Positions 1-6,568 of a DNA stretch of 10,650 bases are shown piece by piece. The DNA is from an uncultured Saprospiraceae bacterium. GTDB lineage: Bacteria > Bacteroidota > Bacteroidia > Chitinophagales > Saprospiraceae. Both the position numbers and the translations under genes were made by a program. Under the pieces are notes generated by a model that saw only the letters and a program-made list of their open reading frames with translations, was not told the DNA's origin and made no database searches. The stretch is taken from contig CALHKJ010000121.1 in assembly GCA_938033975.1 (NCBI GenBank), positions 1-10,650 of the forward strand. The letters run 5' to 3'. The stretch's first letter is position 1, and every line of letters starts with the position of its first letter.

Positions 1-1950
1 ATGCACCAACCTAAAAGAACTGTAATCAAGCAAGGGACTAAGTTCATCTCTTATTTCAATATTGAAGGCAGTATCAGTACCAGTGTTTTGAAAACGGATT
101 GTGTATAATAAGTCCTCCTCCATCAAGGTGTAATTACGACCACCACGAGCTGGAAATGTTAATTTATCATTTGGATCGTAAGCACAATTGATGATGCTTT
201 CAAAGGTAGATGGATTGGTGAAAACTTCTTGATCATTTTCATAAGCAATTACACCGTAATCCATTTGAATAGTATCTCCCAAATTATCGACTCCTGCTAT
301 TTCAAATTCAAGTTGGACCATCTTGTCTTCACCTACAGCAAGCAAGTTAGTGTCCCAATACAAAGTATCTCCGATAGTTTGATCCGGCATAGGTTCTGCA
401 CTTACAAAACTTGTCAAATTATCCACCACCAAATATGTTTTTGCCCCCAATTCTCTGCAACCAGTATTGATCGTATTTAAGCGGAATGGAACAGTAAAGC
501 CACATCTCGTAGGACCTGAAGTTAAATAAGTTGACAAATCTGAAAGTTCTGAATTATATTCTACAGCTATATTAAAATCAAGAAGGTCGGTTGTATCGAT
601 GGTGAAATCAAAAGAAGTAGAACCGTCCTCTACTATCCAACAATCAGATGAATCGATAGATACACTATAATTTCCTTTATCAAAATAATATTTAAAACTT
701 CCATCTTCAGAGATACTTGTTCCTACTGGCGATGGATCGAATTTTAAAATTAAAGGGTCAACTACTTCTTCATTTACATCAAACATATCATTGCTATTCG
801 AGTCCACAAAGACATTACCGGATAGACAAACTGCATCGTGCAAATTTCTAATAAAGCGTATTTCTGTACCAACCACATAGACAATGTCAACATCTTCATC
901 ATTGTCTATATCACCTACTTGAGTCAATGAAGCTTCTGCTTGTAAAATCTCCCTAGAACTAAAATCCGAAGCACCATAGTGTTCATGCCATACTAGTCCT
1001 CTTTGAGGATTTGTTTTCAAGACATCTAAAACGCCATCTAGGTCAAGATCAACCAGATAACCGGGAGATGCTGTAAAACTCAGAAGTTCAGTAGTGATAA
1101 AATCCTCATTGTTTCCTAAGTTTTCAAAATAATAAGATGAGTTACTAAACATTCCTGCATAAATATCAAGATCTCCATCATTGTCTGCATCTTTAATATC
1201 CAAGGACCAAACATATCCATTTGATTCAAAGAAATTAATGAATCTTTCATTTTCAGCAAAATCCTGATTATCAAGATTTTCATACCACCTAATCCAAGAG
1301 GTGTTGCTTACAGGATGACCAAAAATATCTAGATCCCCATCACCATCCCAATCAACAATAAATACAGAGTTCCCATGCGTGTTGGACAAACTTATGTGAT
1401 CAAAAGCTTGGTTAAAGTTTAAGCTTCCGTCATTTAGATAGACACCGCTTCCCATTATCAAATCCATATCTCCATCTTGATCAATGTCTTCTGACAGTAG
1501 ATTAAGAAAGCCAGATTCTAAAAGCGTTATTGGTTCAGCAAATTCGAGCCCTCCCAAATTTTCATGAAATTGAGTTCCACTGACATTTTGATGGGATGTT
1601 AAAATATCCAAATCTCCATCTAAGTCTAAATCTACTACAAGGAGGCGTCTAGGTTTGCTAGGTGTTTCAAATAAAATTATTGGGATTTCAAAATTTCCTT
1701 TTCCATCGTTTTCATACCATTCTACCCAATGCTCATTATCATCATCTTTTCTAATTTGAACTATAATATCAAGGCTCCCATCTTGGTTTAGGTCAACAAG
1801 TTCCATACTTGGAATAATGCATGACCCGCAAGAACCAACTCTGTTATAATCGCTAAATTGAGCAGTTAAACTATAGCTTGTACAAATAAAAACAAAGAGA
1901 ATGAATCTAGGTTGCCATCTAGATAGTAGCATTTGAAGATTTGAAAGCAT
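1..1950 (-). CDS. Secreted FG-GAP/VCBS-repeat protein with DUF7619-like region (C-terminus beyond window)
   Basis: The minus-strand frame is open from the ATG at 1950 to the window edge: 650 codons with no stop, so the C-terminus is missing. Residues 1-31 form a signal peptide (hydrophobic FILFVFI core, ending LTAQ). An ATG at 1932 (residue 7) is an equally good start and gives a more compact signal. Seven acidic calcium-loop-like motifs of the DxDxDGxxD type follow near residues 53-61, 107-115, 155-163, 200-208, 254-262, 301-309 and 347-355; this spacing is typical of FG-GAP/VCBS beta-propeller blades. Residues about 376-440 resemble an SdrD-B-like beta domain (GNVFVDSNSND). Residues about 590-650 carry YDPNDK and RFQNTGTDTAFN, the signature I associate with the Bacteroidota DUF7619 domain. 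Family members usually end in a type IX secretion sorting domain, so cell-surface or extracellular location is inferred. The ligand is unknown. Confidence 0.88.
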   Translation of the reverse strand, partial: MLSNLQMLLSRWQPRFILFVFICTSYSLTAQFSDYNRVGSCGSCIIPSMELVDLNQDGSLDIIVQIRKDDDNEHWVEWYENDGKGNFEIPIILFETPSKPRRLLVVDLDLDGDLDILTSHQNVSGTQFHENLGGLEFAEPITLLESGFLNLLSEDIDQDGDMDLIMGSGVYLNDGSLNFNQAFDHISLSNTHGNSVFIVDWDGDGDLDIFGHPVSNTSWIRWYENLDNQDFAENERFINFFESNGYVWSLDIKDADNDGDLDIYAGMFSNSSYYFENLGNNEDFITTELLSFTASPGYLVDLDLDGVLDVLKTNPQRGLVWHEHYGASDFSSREILQAEASLTQVGDIDNDEDVDIVYVVGTEIRFIRNLHDAVCLSGNVFVDSNSNDMFDVNEEVVDPLILKFDPSPVGTSISEDGSFKYYFDKGNYSVSIDSSDCWIVEDGSTSFDFTIDTTDLLDFNIAVEYNSELSDLSTYLTSGPTRCGFTVPFRLNTINTGCRELGAKTYLVVDNLTSFVSAEPMPDQTIGDTLYWDTNLLAVGEDKMVQLEFEIAGVDNLGDTIQMDYGVIAYENDQEVFTNPSTFESIINCAYDPNDKLTFPARGGRNYTLMEEDLLYTIRFQNTGTDTAFNIEIRDELSPLLDYSSFRLVH

Positions 1951-2090
1951 ATAAATTTTGTTTGAAAGTATGTTCGAAATCTGTCTATATCTAAAATAGG
2001 AATATTTCTTAATTTGAAGCCTAGTTTCAACTTGTTTCACTCGAGCTTTAACACGTTTTGCTTCAAGTAATAATAGCTACATACATCTTA
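1951..2090. other. Intergenic region between two minus-strand genes
   Basis: This 140-bp AT-rich gap must hold the leader of the FG-GAP gene. The frame of that gene stays open upstream as far as a TAG at 2077-2079. The only in-frame alternative start I noticed there is a GTG at 2040, which would bury the signal peptide, so it was not used. I see no convincing TTG / TAnnTTTG Bacteroidota promoter at proper spacing and no clear terminator hairpin for the barrel gene that ends at 2091. Confidence 0.5.
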
Positions 2091-2780
2091 CTACGGACGA
2101 ATGCTATTTCCAATACTTCTTCTAACTCCAATCTCTAAACCATAGGCCAATTGATATTCAACCCCACCATTGTTTACTAGATTAGTAAGGTGACGGTTGT
2201 AGTGTACTTGAAAAAACAAGGCGGTCTCAGTATCACTATAATAATTTATTCCTGCGGCCACATTTACCGAAAGGTGGAATTTTTCAAAATCAACTGCAGA
2301 AGGCATTCTTTCATAAATACGCCTTTCTCCATTCTGAATTTGGATTGCTCTATTTGTGAGATAAACATTTGGTGAAAGTCCTGCTTCGATATAAGGTGTA
2401 AGCTTCTTTTCTTCTACAAATTCAAAACGTAGATTAATTGGAATTTCTAAAAATAAATAATCGTAAAGAAATTGAATTGTTGTAGCCCCGCCGTCACCAA
2501 ACACAAGATCATTTTCCATTGTCTTATAGCCCATGCTCACAAATCTGACACCCGTTTTGAAATGCAAAAGTGAGGCAAGCTGTTTGTTATAATTAACACC
2601 TAGATGATAATTAAACTTTGGAATTTCACTTTCGTTCCTAGCCATTTCTGATGGCGTAAAGTCATTTGTATAAACTCGAAAAGATTGATTGAACCCTGCT
2701 AAGACATCTATACTTGAAGAGAGCTGTCCAAAGGAGACAAAGTTTGCAAAGAGCAAAACGAAGAAGAAAATGAATTTCAT
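2091..2780 (-). CDS. Outer-membrane beta-barrel protein, PorT-like family
   Basis: The 229-aa product starts with a classic signal peptide (MKFIFFFVLLFANFVSFGQ, cleavage near residue 19). The rest shows alternating hydrophobic/polar strands with aromatic girdles, for example the LHFKTGVRFVSMGYKT, YLFLEIPINLRFEF, LTPYIEAGLSPNVYL and TALFFQVHYNRHL segments, ending in YQLAYGLEIGVRRSIG. This layout and length fit the small eight-stranded barrels annotated in Bacteroidota as PorT-like or 'outer membrane beta-barrel domain' proteins. Such proteins sit in the outer membrane; few have a known substrate and none can be assigned here. The chain ends in a short polar tail (NSIRP) rather than the usual terminal aromatic. 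The ATG is only about 5 bp from the U-tract of the upstream gene's terminator, so expression may depend on read-through or a hidden promoter. Confidence 0.8.
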   Translation of the reverse strand: MKFIFFFVLLFANFVSFGQLSSSIDVLAGFNQSFRVYTNDFTPSEMARNESEIPKFNYHLGVNYNKQLASLLHFKTGVRFVSMGYKTMENDLVFGDGGATTIQFLYDYLFLEIPINLRFEFVEEKKLTPYIEAGLSPNVYLTNRAIQIQNGERRIYERMPSAVDFEKFHLSVNVAAGINYYSDTETALFFQVHYNRHLTNLVNNGGVEYQLAYGLEIGVRRSIGNSIRP

Positions 2781-2785
2781 ATCCT

Positions 2786-2838
2786 AAAATAAAAAATCCT
2801 CTTTCTATTCAGAAATTAATTCTAAAAGAAAGAGGATT
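2786..2838 (-). terminator. Intrinsic terminator of the 231-aa secreted-protein gene
   Basis: The arms at 2795-2806 and 2827-2838 form a perfect 12-bp inverted repeat (AATCCTCTTTCT / AGAAAGAGGATT) around a 20-nt loop. Read on the minus strand, the stem runs straight into TTTTTTATTTT (2796-2786). This is a textbook Rho-independent terminator about 22 bp past the stop at 2860. The plus-strand side has no U-tract, so it acts for minus-strand transcription only. It lies within the leader of the next gene (start at 2780). Confidence 0.88.
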
Positions 2839-2859
2839 GAAAGCACATATTAAAATTAT

Positions 2860-3555
2860 CTATCTCAATTTTCGCATGGTGATAGCCGAGCCGCCTTCCT
2901 TGGGATACCAAACTAGTTCGCCAGGAGACCTTACAACATATCTATTGCCTCTGTTGTCATAGTATTCTTTTTTGTCGTAACTATCCTGTCTGTAATAAGT
3001 CCATTCACGATTGCTACCAATTATCTTTGCTCGTAATCCTTCATTGGTACGTTCGATGATCACGTCACTGTTATACCTTGAGTTGGACCACACACCTTCC
3101 AATCCAGAATTTGAACTATATGGCCTGTTAGGTCTTCCTTGAGATGATCCGTAATCACGATAATCATCATAGACTGGAGGAGCAGGTCGAAAATCTCCGC
3201 CACAGGCTCCACAACCAGGTCCACAACTAATTGAGCAAGCAACTCTATCGCCAAAAGAAACTCTTTGAAAAACAAGAACTCTATGTGTTCTTCTTGAATT
3301 AAATTCGAAAGTATTAGGCCCGATAACTCTAATTCGGTTTCCGTGTCTATCTTCAAATAATCTGTGGCCTCTTCTCTTGAACTTTCTCCAATCATAACTC
3401 ACCAAGTTTTTAATATGAATACTATTGTTGGTGCAGTTAATTTTCACTCGTTTATCAAGCGAGCGATTGTAATATTTGCCATCATCCAATGAAAAATTAG
3501 CACTGGCAATGAATGGAAAAAGTAAGAGGCCGAGTATTGCAATTGTATTCTTCAT
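2860..3555 (-). CDS. Secreted protein of unknown function with two related beta-rich domains
   Basis: I do not recognise a named family for this 231-aa product. Residues 1-19 are a signal peptide (hydrophobic core AILGLLLFPFIA, cut near ASA-N). The mature protein shows two comparable segments. Segment one (about 24-99) has W56 and RLFEDRHGNRIRVIGPNTFEF; segment two (about 152-230) has W185 and EYYDNRGNRYVVRSPGELVWY. Both give the order: short beta strands, Trp, D-x-x-G-N-R turn, strand, aromatic strand, and a basic C-terminal strand. I read this as a tandem domain duplication (inference). Between them, residues 105-150 hold a Cys/Gly cluster (C107, C111, C115, C118) and a Pro/Tyr/Ser-rich linker. 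The four cysteines could form disulfides in the periplasm or bind a metal. The downstream terminator suggests a mainly monocistronic unit. Location is periplasmic or extracellular; the role is unknown. Confidence 0.82.
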   Translation of the reverse strand: MKNTIAILGLLLFPFIASANFSLDDGKYYNRSLDKRVKINCTNNSIHIKNLVSYDWRKFKRRGHRLFEDRHGNRIRVIGPNTFEFNSRRTHRVLVFQRVSFGDRVACSISCGPGCGACGGDFRPAPPVYDDYRDYGSSQGRPNRPYSSNSGLEGVWSNSRYNSDVIIERTNEGLRAKIIGSNREWTYYRQDSYDKKEYYDNRGNRYVVRSPGELVWYPKEGGSAITMRKLR

Positions 3556-3645
3556 AATAAATGATTTTAGTTACTTGAAGATCGTTTTCGAGGCTGTTAA
3601 TTTGTCTTTTGGGAAAGTTAATGGAGCGTTAAAAGAATCTTTTGC

Positions 3646-3770
3646 GACTCGTTCGCTCAGCTTCACTGGGGACTCGTTCGCTCCGCTTTACTGGGGACTC
3701 GCCTGGCTGTGCTGGCTGGGGACCCGCTTCGTTTCACTTGCTGGGGACACATTCAATGTGATTTTGGACT
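3646..3770. repeat. Array of 25-bp direct repeats with CTGGGGAC junctions
   Basis: Four units of exactly 25 bp occupy 3646-3670, 3671-3695, 3696-3720 and 3721-3745, with a degenerate fifth at 3746-3770. Units 1 and 2 agree at 23 of 25 positions. Units 3 and 4 keep only the edges (GAC[T/C]CG at the start, CTGGG at the end) while the central ~14 bp differ. As a result the octamer CTGGGGAC recurs at 3666, 3691, 3716 and 3741 with strict 25-bp spacing. The block is much richer in GC than its surroundings. It could be a Bacteroidota dispersed intergenic repeat, a protein-binding array or a replication-slippage product; the sequence alone does not decide. Confidence 0.85.
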
Positions 3771-3801
3771 TTTGATTTTCGACTTTTCACTTTGGACTTC
3801 A
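3760..3801. repeat. Three 14-bp A/T-rich direct repeats
   Basis: Units at 3760-3773 (GATTTTGGACTTTT), 3774-3787 (GATTTTCGACTTTT) and 3788-3801 (CACTTTGGACTTCA) lie head to tail. The first two differ at one base; the third is more diverged. The block overlaps the degenerate last unit of the 25-bp array, so the two repeat types form one composite element. Function unknown. Confidence 0.75.
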
Positions 3802-3815
3802 AGACCCTTTAGTTG

Positions 3816-4052
3816 TCAACCTATGTCAGAGACGTAAGGAAATCTAAGGTCTAAGCTGTGATGTCTGACAAAAAAGGTCCTCTCAATTGCCATCCATTTA
3901 AAATCAGCTATATTTCTTGGTAAATAGTCATATTTTTCGTGCTTTTGCACAACCTTAACTTGTCCAATGGAGTTAAGATTAAAGAAGACAAACAAGCATG
4001 AAACCAACGTTGTTAACAATCTTACTTTTTTTGATTTTTGCTCCAATAGCAA
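3816..4052 (-). CDS. Doubtful 78-aa ORF with signal-peptide-like N-terminus
   Basis: The reading frame begins with KSKKVR, followed by the hydrophobic stretch LLTTLVSCLFVFFNL and NSIGQ, which looks like a Bacteroidota signal peptide. About 47 more residues follow (KWMAIERTFFVRHHSL and so on). The only ATG (4052) lies inside the opposite-strand TonB-receptor gene, giving a 55-bp antisense overlap of the two 5' ends. Part of the hydrophobic run is the reverse complement of the receptor's own Leu-rich signal peptide, so the resemblance may be accidental. No family is recognised. It could be a small secreted protein, a decayed gene remnant beside the repeats, or noise; noise is somewhat more likely. 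Confidence 0.2.
   Translation of the reverse strand: MLLEQKSKKVRLLTTLVSCLFVFFNLNSIGQVKVVQKHEKYDYLPRNIADFKWMAIERTFFVRHHSLDLRFPYVSDIG
3917..3947 (+). promoter_or_regulatory. Weak candidate promoter for the TonB-receptor gene
   Basis: TTG at 3917-3919 and TGCTTTTG at 3940-3947 are separated by 20 bp. This fits the Bacteroidota -33 TTG / -7 TAnnTTTG pattern with one mismatch (G for A in the -7 box). Transcription would start about 45 bp before the ATG at 3998. In DNA this AT-rich such a match can arise by chance. Confidence 0.28.
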
Positions 4053-6343
4053 TCAGTCAGGACTACTATCAAGTGGTGCGAGGAAAGGTAACTGATTCTC
4101 AAACATTTAGCCCGATTGAAGGGGTTTTCATAGAGATAGGCAGCACGAATACTGACTACGTAGCATATAATCTTACAACGAATGAAAAAGGAGAATTTTA
4201 TGTTGAAAATGTACCTGTTGGGGAAATAACAATATTATTCGGAGGTGAGGAGCATCATGCTTTATACAAAGAAGATATCAAAGTATATTCTAGTAAGGAA
4301 ACTGTGGTTGATGTTCAGTTGAGACCTAACAGTATTGAGTTGAGTGAAATTGAAATTAGTAATAATGTAATTAGAGGGGAGTCGCTCAATATCATGGCTG
4401 TGAATAGTTCTGTAACCATCTCGCCAGAACAGTCGGGTAAATTTGCTGGTAGCTGGGATGATCCAATGAGAGTTATCACATCTTTTCCAGGTGTTGTCCA
4501 ACAAAGTAGTGGATTTAATAATTTCACAATCAGAGGAAATTCTCCAGTTGGGATGTTGTACAGGATTGAAGGTGCTCCAGTCCACAATCCAAGTCACTTT
4601 GCTATCATTGGTAGCTCTGGAGGATTTGTAACCCAGTTTAGCAATTCTGTCTTAAGTAATAGTGATTTTTTCTCAGGAGCGTTTCCTGCGGAATTTGGCA
4701 ATGCAACATCGGCTGTGTTTGACTTCAAATTTAGAAATGGGAATAACAAGAAAAGAGAACATACCTTCAAAGCAGGATTTCTAGGATTGGATATAGCTAC
4801 AGAAGGTCCAATTGGCAAAAACAAAAGAGCAAGTTATCTTATAAACTATAGATATTCTACCCTAGGTCTTTTATCTAGAGTAATCAACATAGGCGTTGAA
4901 CCTACTTACCAAGATTTATCATTTAATGCCAATATTCCAATTGGTTCGAAAGGAGGATTGATCAAGATATTTGGAATTGGTGGACTTAGTGATTATCTAT
5001 TAGAAGCGGAAAGAGATTCCACCATGTGGGATGAAGAGTCAAGGAGGATTGAAAGATCATTTGGAAGTGACTCAGGAGCTCTAGGTGTTTCATTTTACCA
5101 GCCAGTAAATGCAAAAGGATATTGCCACACAGTATTTAGCGCATCAAAAGGAGCTTACAATGACAATTCATTGAATATTGAAGATGATCTTCAAGAAACA
5201 ATAAGACAGGTTTCAGAATTCACTGATCAAAGAATCAACTTTACAACAGACTATAATTATCAGATAAATAGAAAGCATTTTAATAAAACTGGAGTAAGCA
5301 TTACACAGCAAGATCACATTTACAATGGTGCATTATACGATCAAGCTTTATCTAGTTTGGATACCTTAGGTGTGACAAGTGGAAAATCATATTTTTTCCA
5401 AGCCTATACTCAATCAAAAATTGATTTTAACGACAAGGTTTCACTATCTGCAGGAATTCATTTTTTACATTATTTTCTCAATGGTGCAAACAGCGTTGAT
5501 CCAAGAATTGGAATTAACTACCTTACAAAAAATAACGCCAAGTTTGGTTTAAACTATGGACACCATTCACGCATTGAAAACCAAAGTCTATATTACATCA
5601 CAGATGACAATGGATTTTTAAATCGGGATTTGGAATTATACAAAAGTCATCATGCAGCTTTAAGTTTTGTCAAGATGCTGAATAGAAATCTAAAGTTCTC
5701 GACAGAAGTATATTACCAGCATCACTACGATGTCCCTGCTGAGTTTAATGGGTCATACTCCACTCAGAATTTGTTTGCTACCCTTCCGACAGGACAATTG
5801 ACCAATGTAGGTACTGGTAGAAACTATGGAGTTGAATTTTTACTACACAGAAGTAATGTAGATGGATTTTACTATTTGATCTCAGGTTCGATTTTCGATA
5901 CCAAATACAAAGCTGGTGATGGTATTTGGAGGAATACAGAATTCAATCAAAACTACTCGTATAATATTCTTATTGGAAAAGAATTCCAACTGAAGCCAAA
6001 GAAAGATAAGTCTAGACTATTGGCCTTAAACGCAAACTTTAGACAATCAGGTGGTACTTGGGCTACGCCGATAGATCTTGAAGCATCTCGAGAATATGGA
6101 TGGACAAGATTGGATCAAGACAATCCTCATTCGGTAAGAAGAGCACCTCTTTATAATCTCGATTTTTCAATTAGCCTTACCAAGAACAAGGTCAAAACCT
6201 CTTCAGAATTTTCTCTCAAAATCAAAAACCTAGTAAGTTCAGAATCGGTCATCAGTGAATTTTATGATATTCGAATTGATGCTATCAAGGAGGTTACTGA
6301 TTATGGAGTTATTCCAGTGATTAGTTATGAGCTGAATTTCTAG
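3998..6343 (+). CDS. TonB-dependent outer-membrane receptor with carboxypeptidase-regulatory-like domain
   Basis: This 781-aa protein imports a ligand across the outer membrane using TonB-ExbBD energy. A signal peptide covers residues 1-20 (LLTILLFLIFAPIAIS, then Q21). Residues about 26-110 form a CarboxypepD_reg-like beta-sandwich (VVRGKVTDSQTFSPIEGVFI ... VDVQLRP), the usual N-terminal extension of Bacteroidota receptors. The plug domain (about 130-245) contains the MRVITSFPGV segment, the conserved FTIRGNSP motif (178-183) and FPAEFGNATSAVFDF. The remaining ~530 residues are a beta barrel ending in the terminal aromatic strand VISYELNF, as needed for BAM-dependent insertion. Length is normal. 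I see no SusD partner in the window, so it is not an obvious glycan-uptake pair. The substrate is unknown. A terminator-like hairpin follows, so joint transcription with the molybdenum hydroxylase operon is not indicated. Confidence 0.92.
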   Translation: MKPTLLTILLFLIFAPIAISQDYYQVVRGKVTDSQTFSPIEGVFIEIGSTNTDYVAYNLTTNEKGEFYVENVPVGEITILFGGEEHHALYKEDIKVYSSKETVVDVQLRPNSIELSEIEISNNVIRGESLNIMAVNSSVTISPEQSGKFAGSWDDPMRVITSFPGVVQQSSGFNNFTIRGNSPVGMLYRIEGAPVHNPSHFAIIGSSGGFVTQFSNSVLSNSDFFSGAFPAEFGNATSAVFDFKFRNGNNKKREHTFKAGFLGLDIATEGPIGKNKRASYLINYRYSTLGLLSRVINIGVEPTYQDLSFNANIPIGSKGGLIKIFGIGGLSDYLLEAERDSTMWDEESRRIERSFGSDSGALGVSFYQPVNAKGYCHTVFSASKGAYNDNSLNIEDDLQETIRQVSEFTDQRINFTTDYNYQINRKHFNKTGVSITQQDHIYNGALYDQALSSLDTLGVTSGKSYFFQAYTQSKIDFNDKVSLSAGIHFLHYFLNGANSVDPRIGINYLTKNNAKFGLNYGHHSRIENQSLYYITDDNGFLNRDLELYKSHHAALSFVKMLNRNLKFSTEVYYQHHYDVPAEFNGSYSTQNLFATLPTGQLTNVGTGRNYGVEFLLHRSNVDGFYYLISGSIFDTKYKAGDGIWRNTEFNQNYSYNILIGKEFQLKPKKDKSRLLALNANFRQSGGTWATPIDLEASREYGWTRLDQDNPHSVRRAPLYNLDFSISLTKNKVKTSSEFSLKIKNLVSSESVISEFYDIRIDAIKEVTDYGVIPVISYELNF

Positions 6344-6403
6344 GTCATTGAATTAACCAAATTTACATACTCCCGTAGCGTACAATCCAATAAAGGCTCT
6401 TTC

Positions 6404-6440
6404 AGAATTAGCTGACTCTAAGGCAATTCTATTTTATTAG
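6404..6440 (+). terminator. Probable intrinsic terminator after the TonB-receptor gene
   Basis: AGAATT-A-GC (6404-6412) can pair with GC-AATTCT (6423-6430), giving an 8-bp stem with a single bulged A and a 10-nt loop, followed by ATTTTATTAG. The stem is short and the T-run interrupted, so it is a moderate terminator at best. It sits about 60 bp past the stop at 6343. The remainder of the 6344-6568 gap is AT-rich and must contain the cox operon promoter, but I see no convincing -33/-7 pair. Confidence 0.45.
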
Positions 6441-6568
6441 TTAGTTCAATGCAGTTTCAAGCTATTGTATCGCATTTTTATATAATATCCATATTTTACA
6501 TTGCAATTTTTTGTTAATTCCGTATTTATTTCGTTTCTTAATATGATATTCGAAATTAATACCCAAAA

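Larger units (their letters stand above)
3556..3997. other. Divergent intergenic region with two repeat blocks
   Basis: This 442-bp stretch separates the minus-strand group from the plus-strand group, so it must contain promoters facing both ways. Its centre (3646-3801) is filled by a 25-bp repeat array followed by a 14-bp array. The GC-rich 25-bp block stands out against AT-rich surroundings. Upstream of the minus gene at 3555 there is a TAACTTTC box (minus strand, 3614-3621) resembling the Bacteroidota -7 element, but no TTG at the right spacing. Bases 3816-4052 are open on the minus strand (see the doubtful ORF). I see no RNA gene. Confidence 0.6.

Noticed and set aside
1951..2040. N-terminal extension of the FG-GAP protein from a GTG at 2040
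   Set aside because: The frame is open but the extension would place about 30 charged residues before an excellent signal peptide. The ATG at 1950 or 1932 fits an exported protein.
2782..2785. AGGA as a Shine-Dalgarno site for the barrel gene (minus strand)
   Set aside because: It is only one base from the ATG, too close to act, and Bacteroidota genes generally do not rely on such sites.
3060..3395. 111-codon minus-strand ORF
   Set aside because: It lies wholly within the 231-aa secreted-protein gene in another frame; only the larger frame has a signal peptide and coherent domain pattern.
3646..3770. CRISPR array
   Set aside because: The repeat period is 25 bp with only about 8-11 constant bases and 14-bp centres, the first two centres are nearly identical, and no cas genes are present. 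CRISPR repeats and spacers are each much longer.
3476..3775. 99-codon plus-strand ORF
   Set aside because: It starts inside the opposite-strand secreted-protein gene and continues through the 25-bp repeat array; the sequence is low-complexity and resembles no family.
4262..4824. Minus-strand ORFs opposite the TonB-receptor plug region
   Set aside because: They are antisense shadows of a well-supported gene with recognised plug motifs and carry no domain signal of their own.
6501..6534. Promoter for the cox-like operon (TTG at 6501 or 6511 with A/T-rich downstream box)
   Set aside because: The nearest downstream boxes (TATTTATT, TATTTCGT) match TAnnTTTG poorly or have wrong spacing; not better than chance in this AT-rich stretch.
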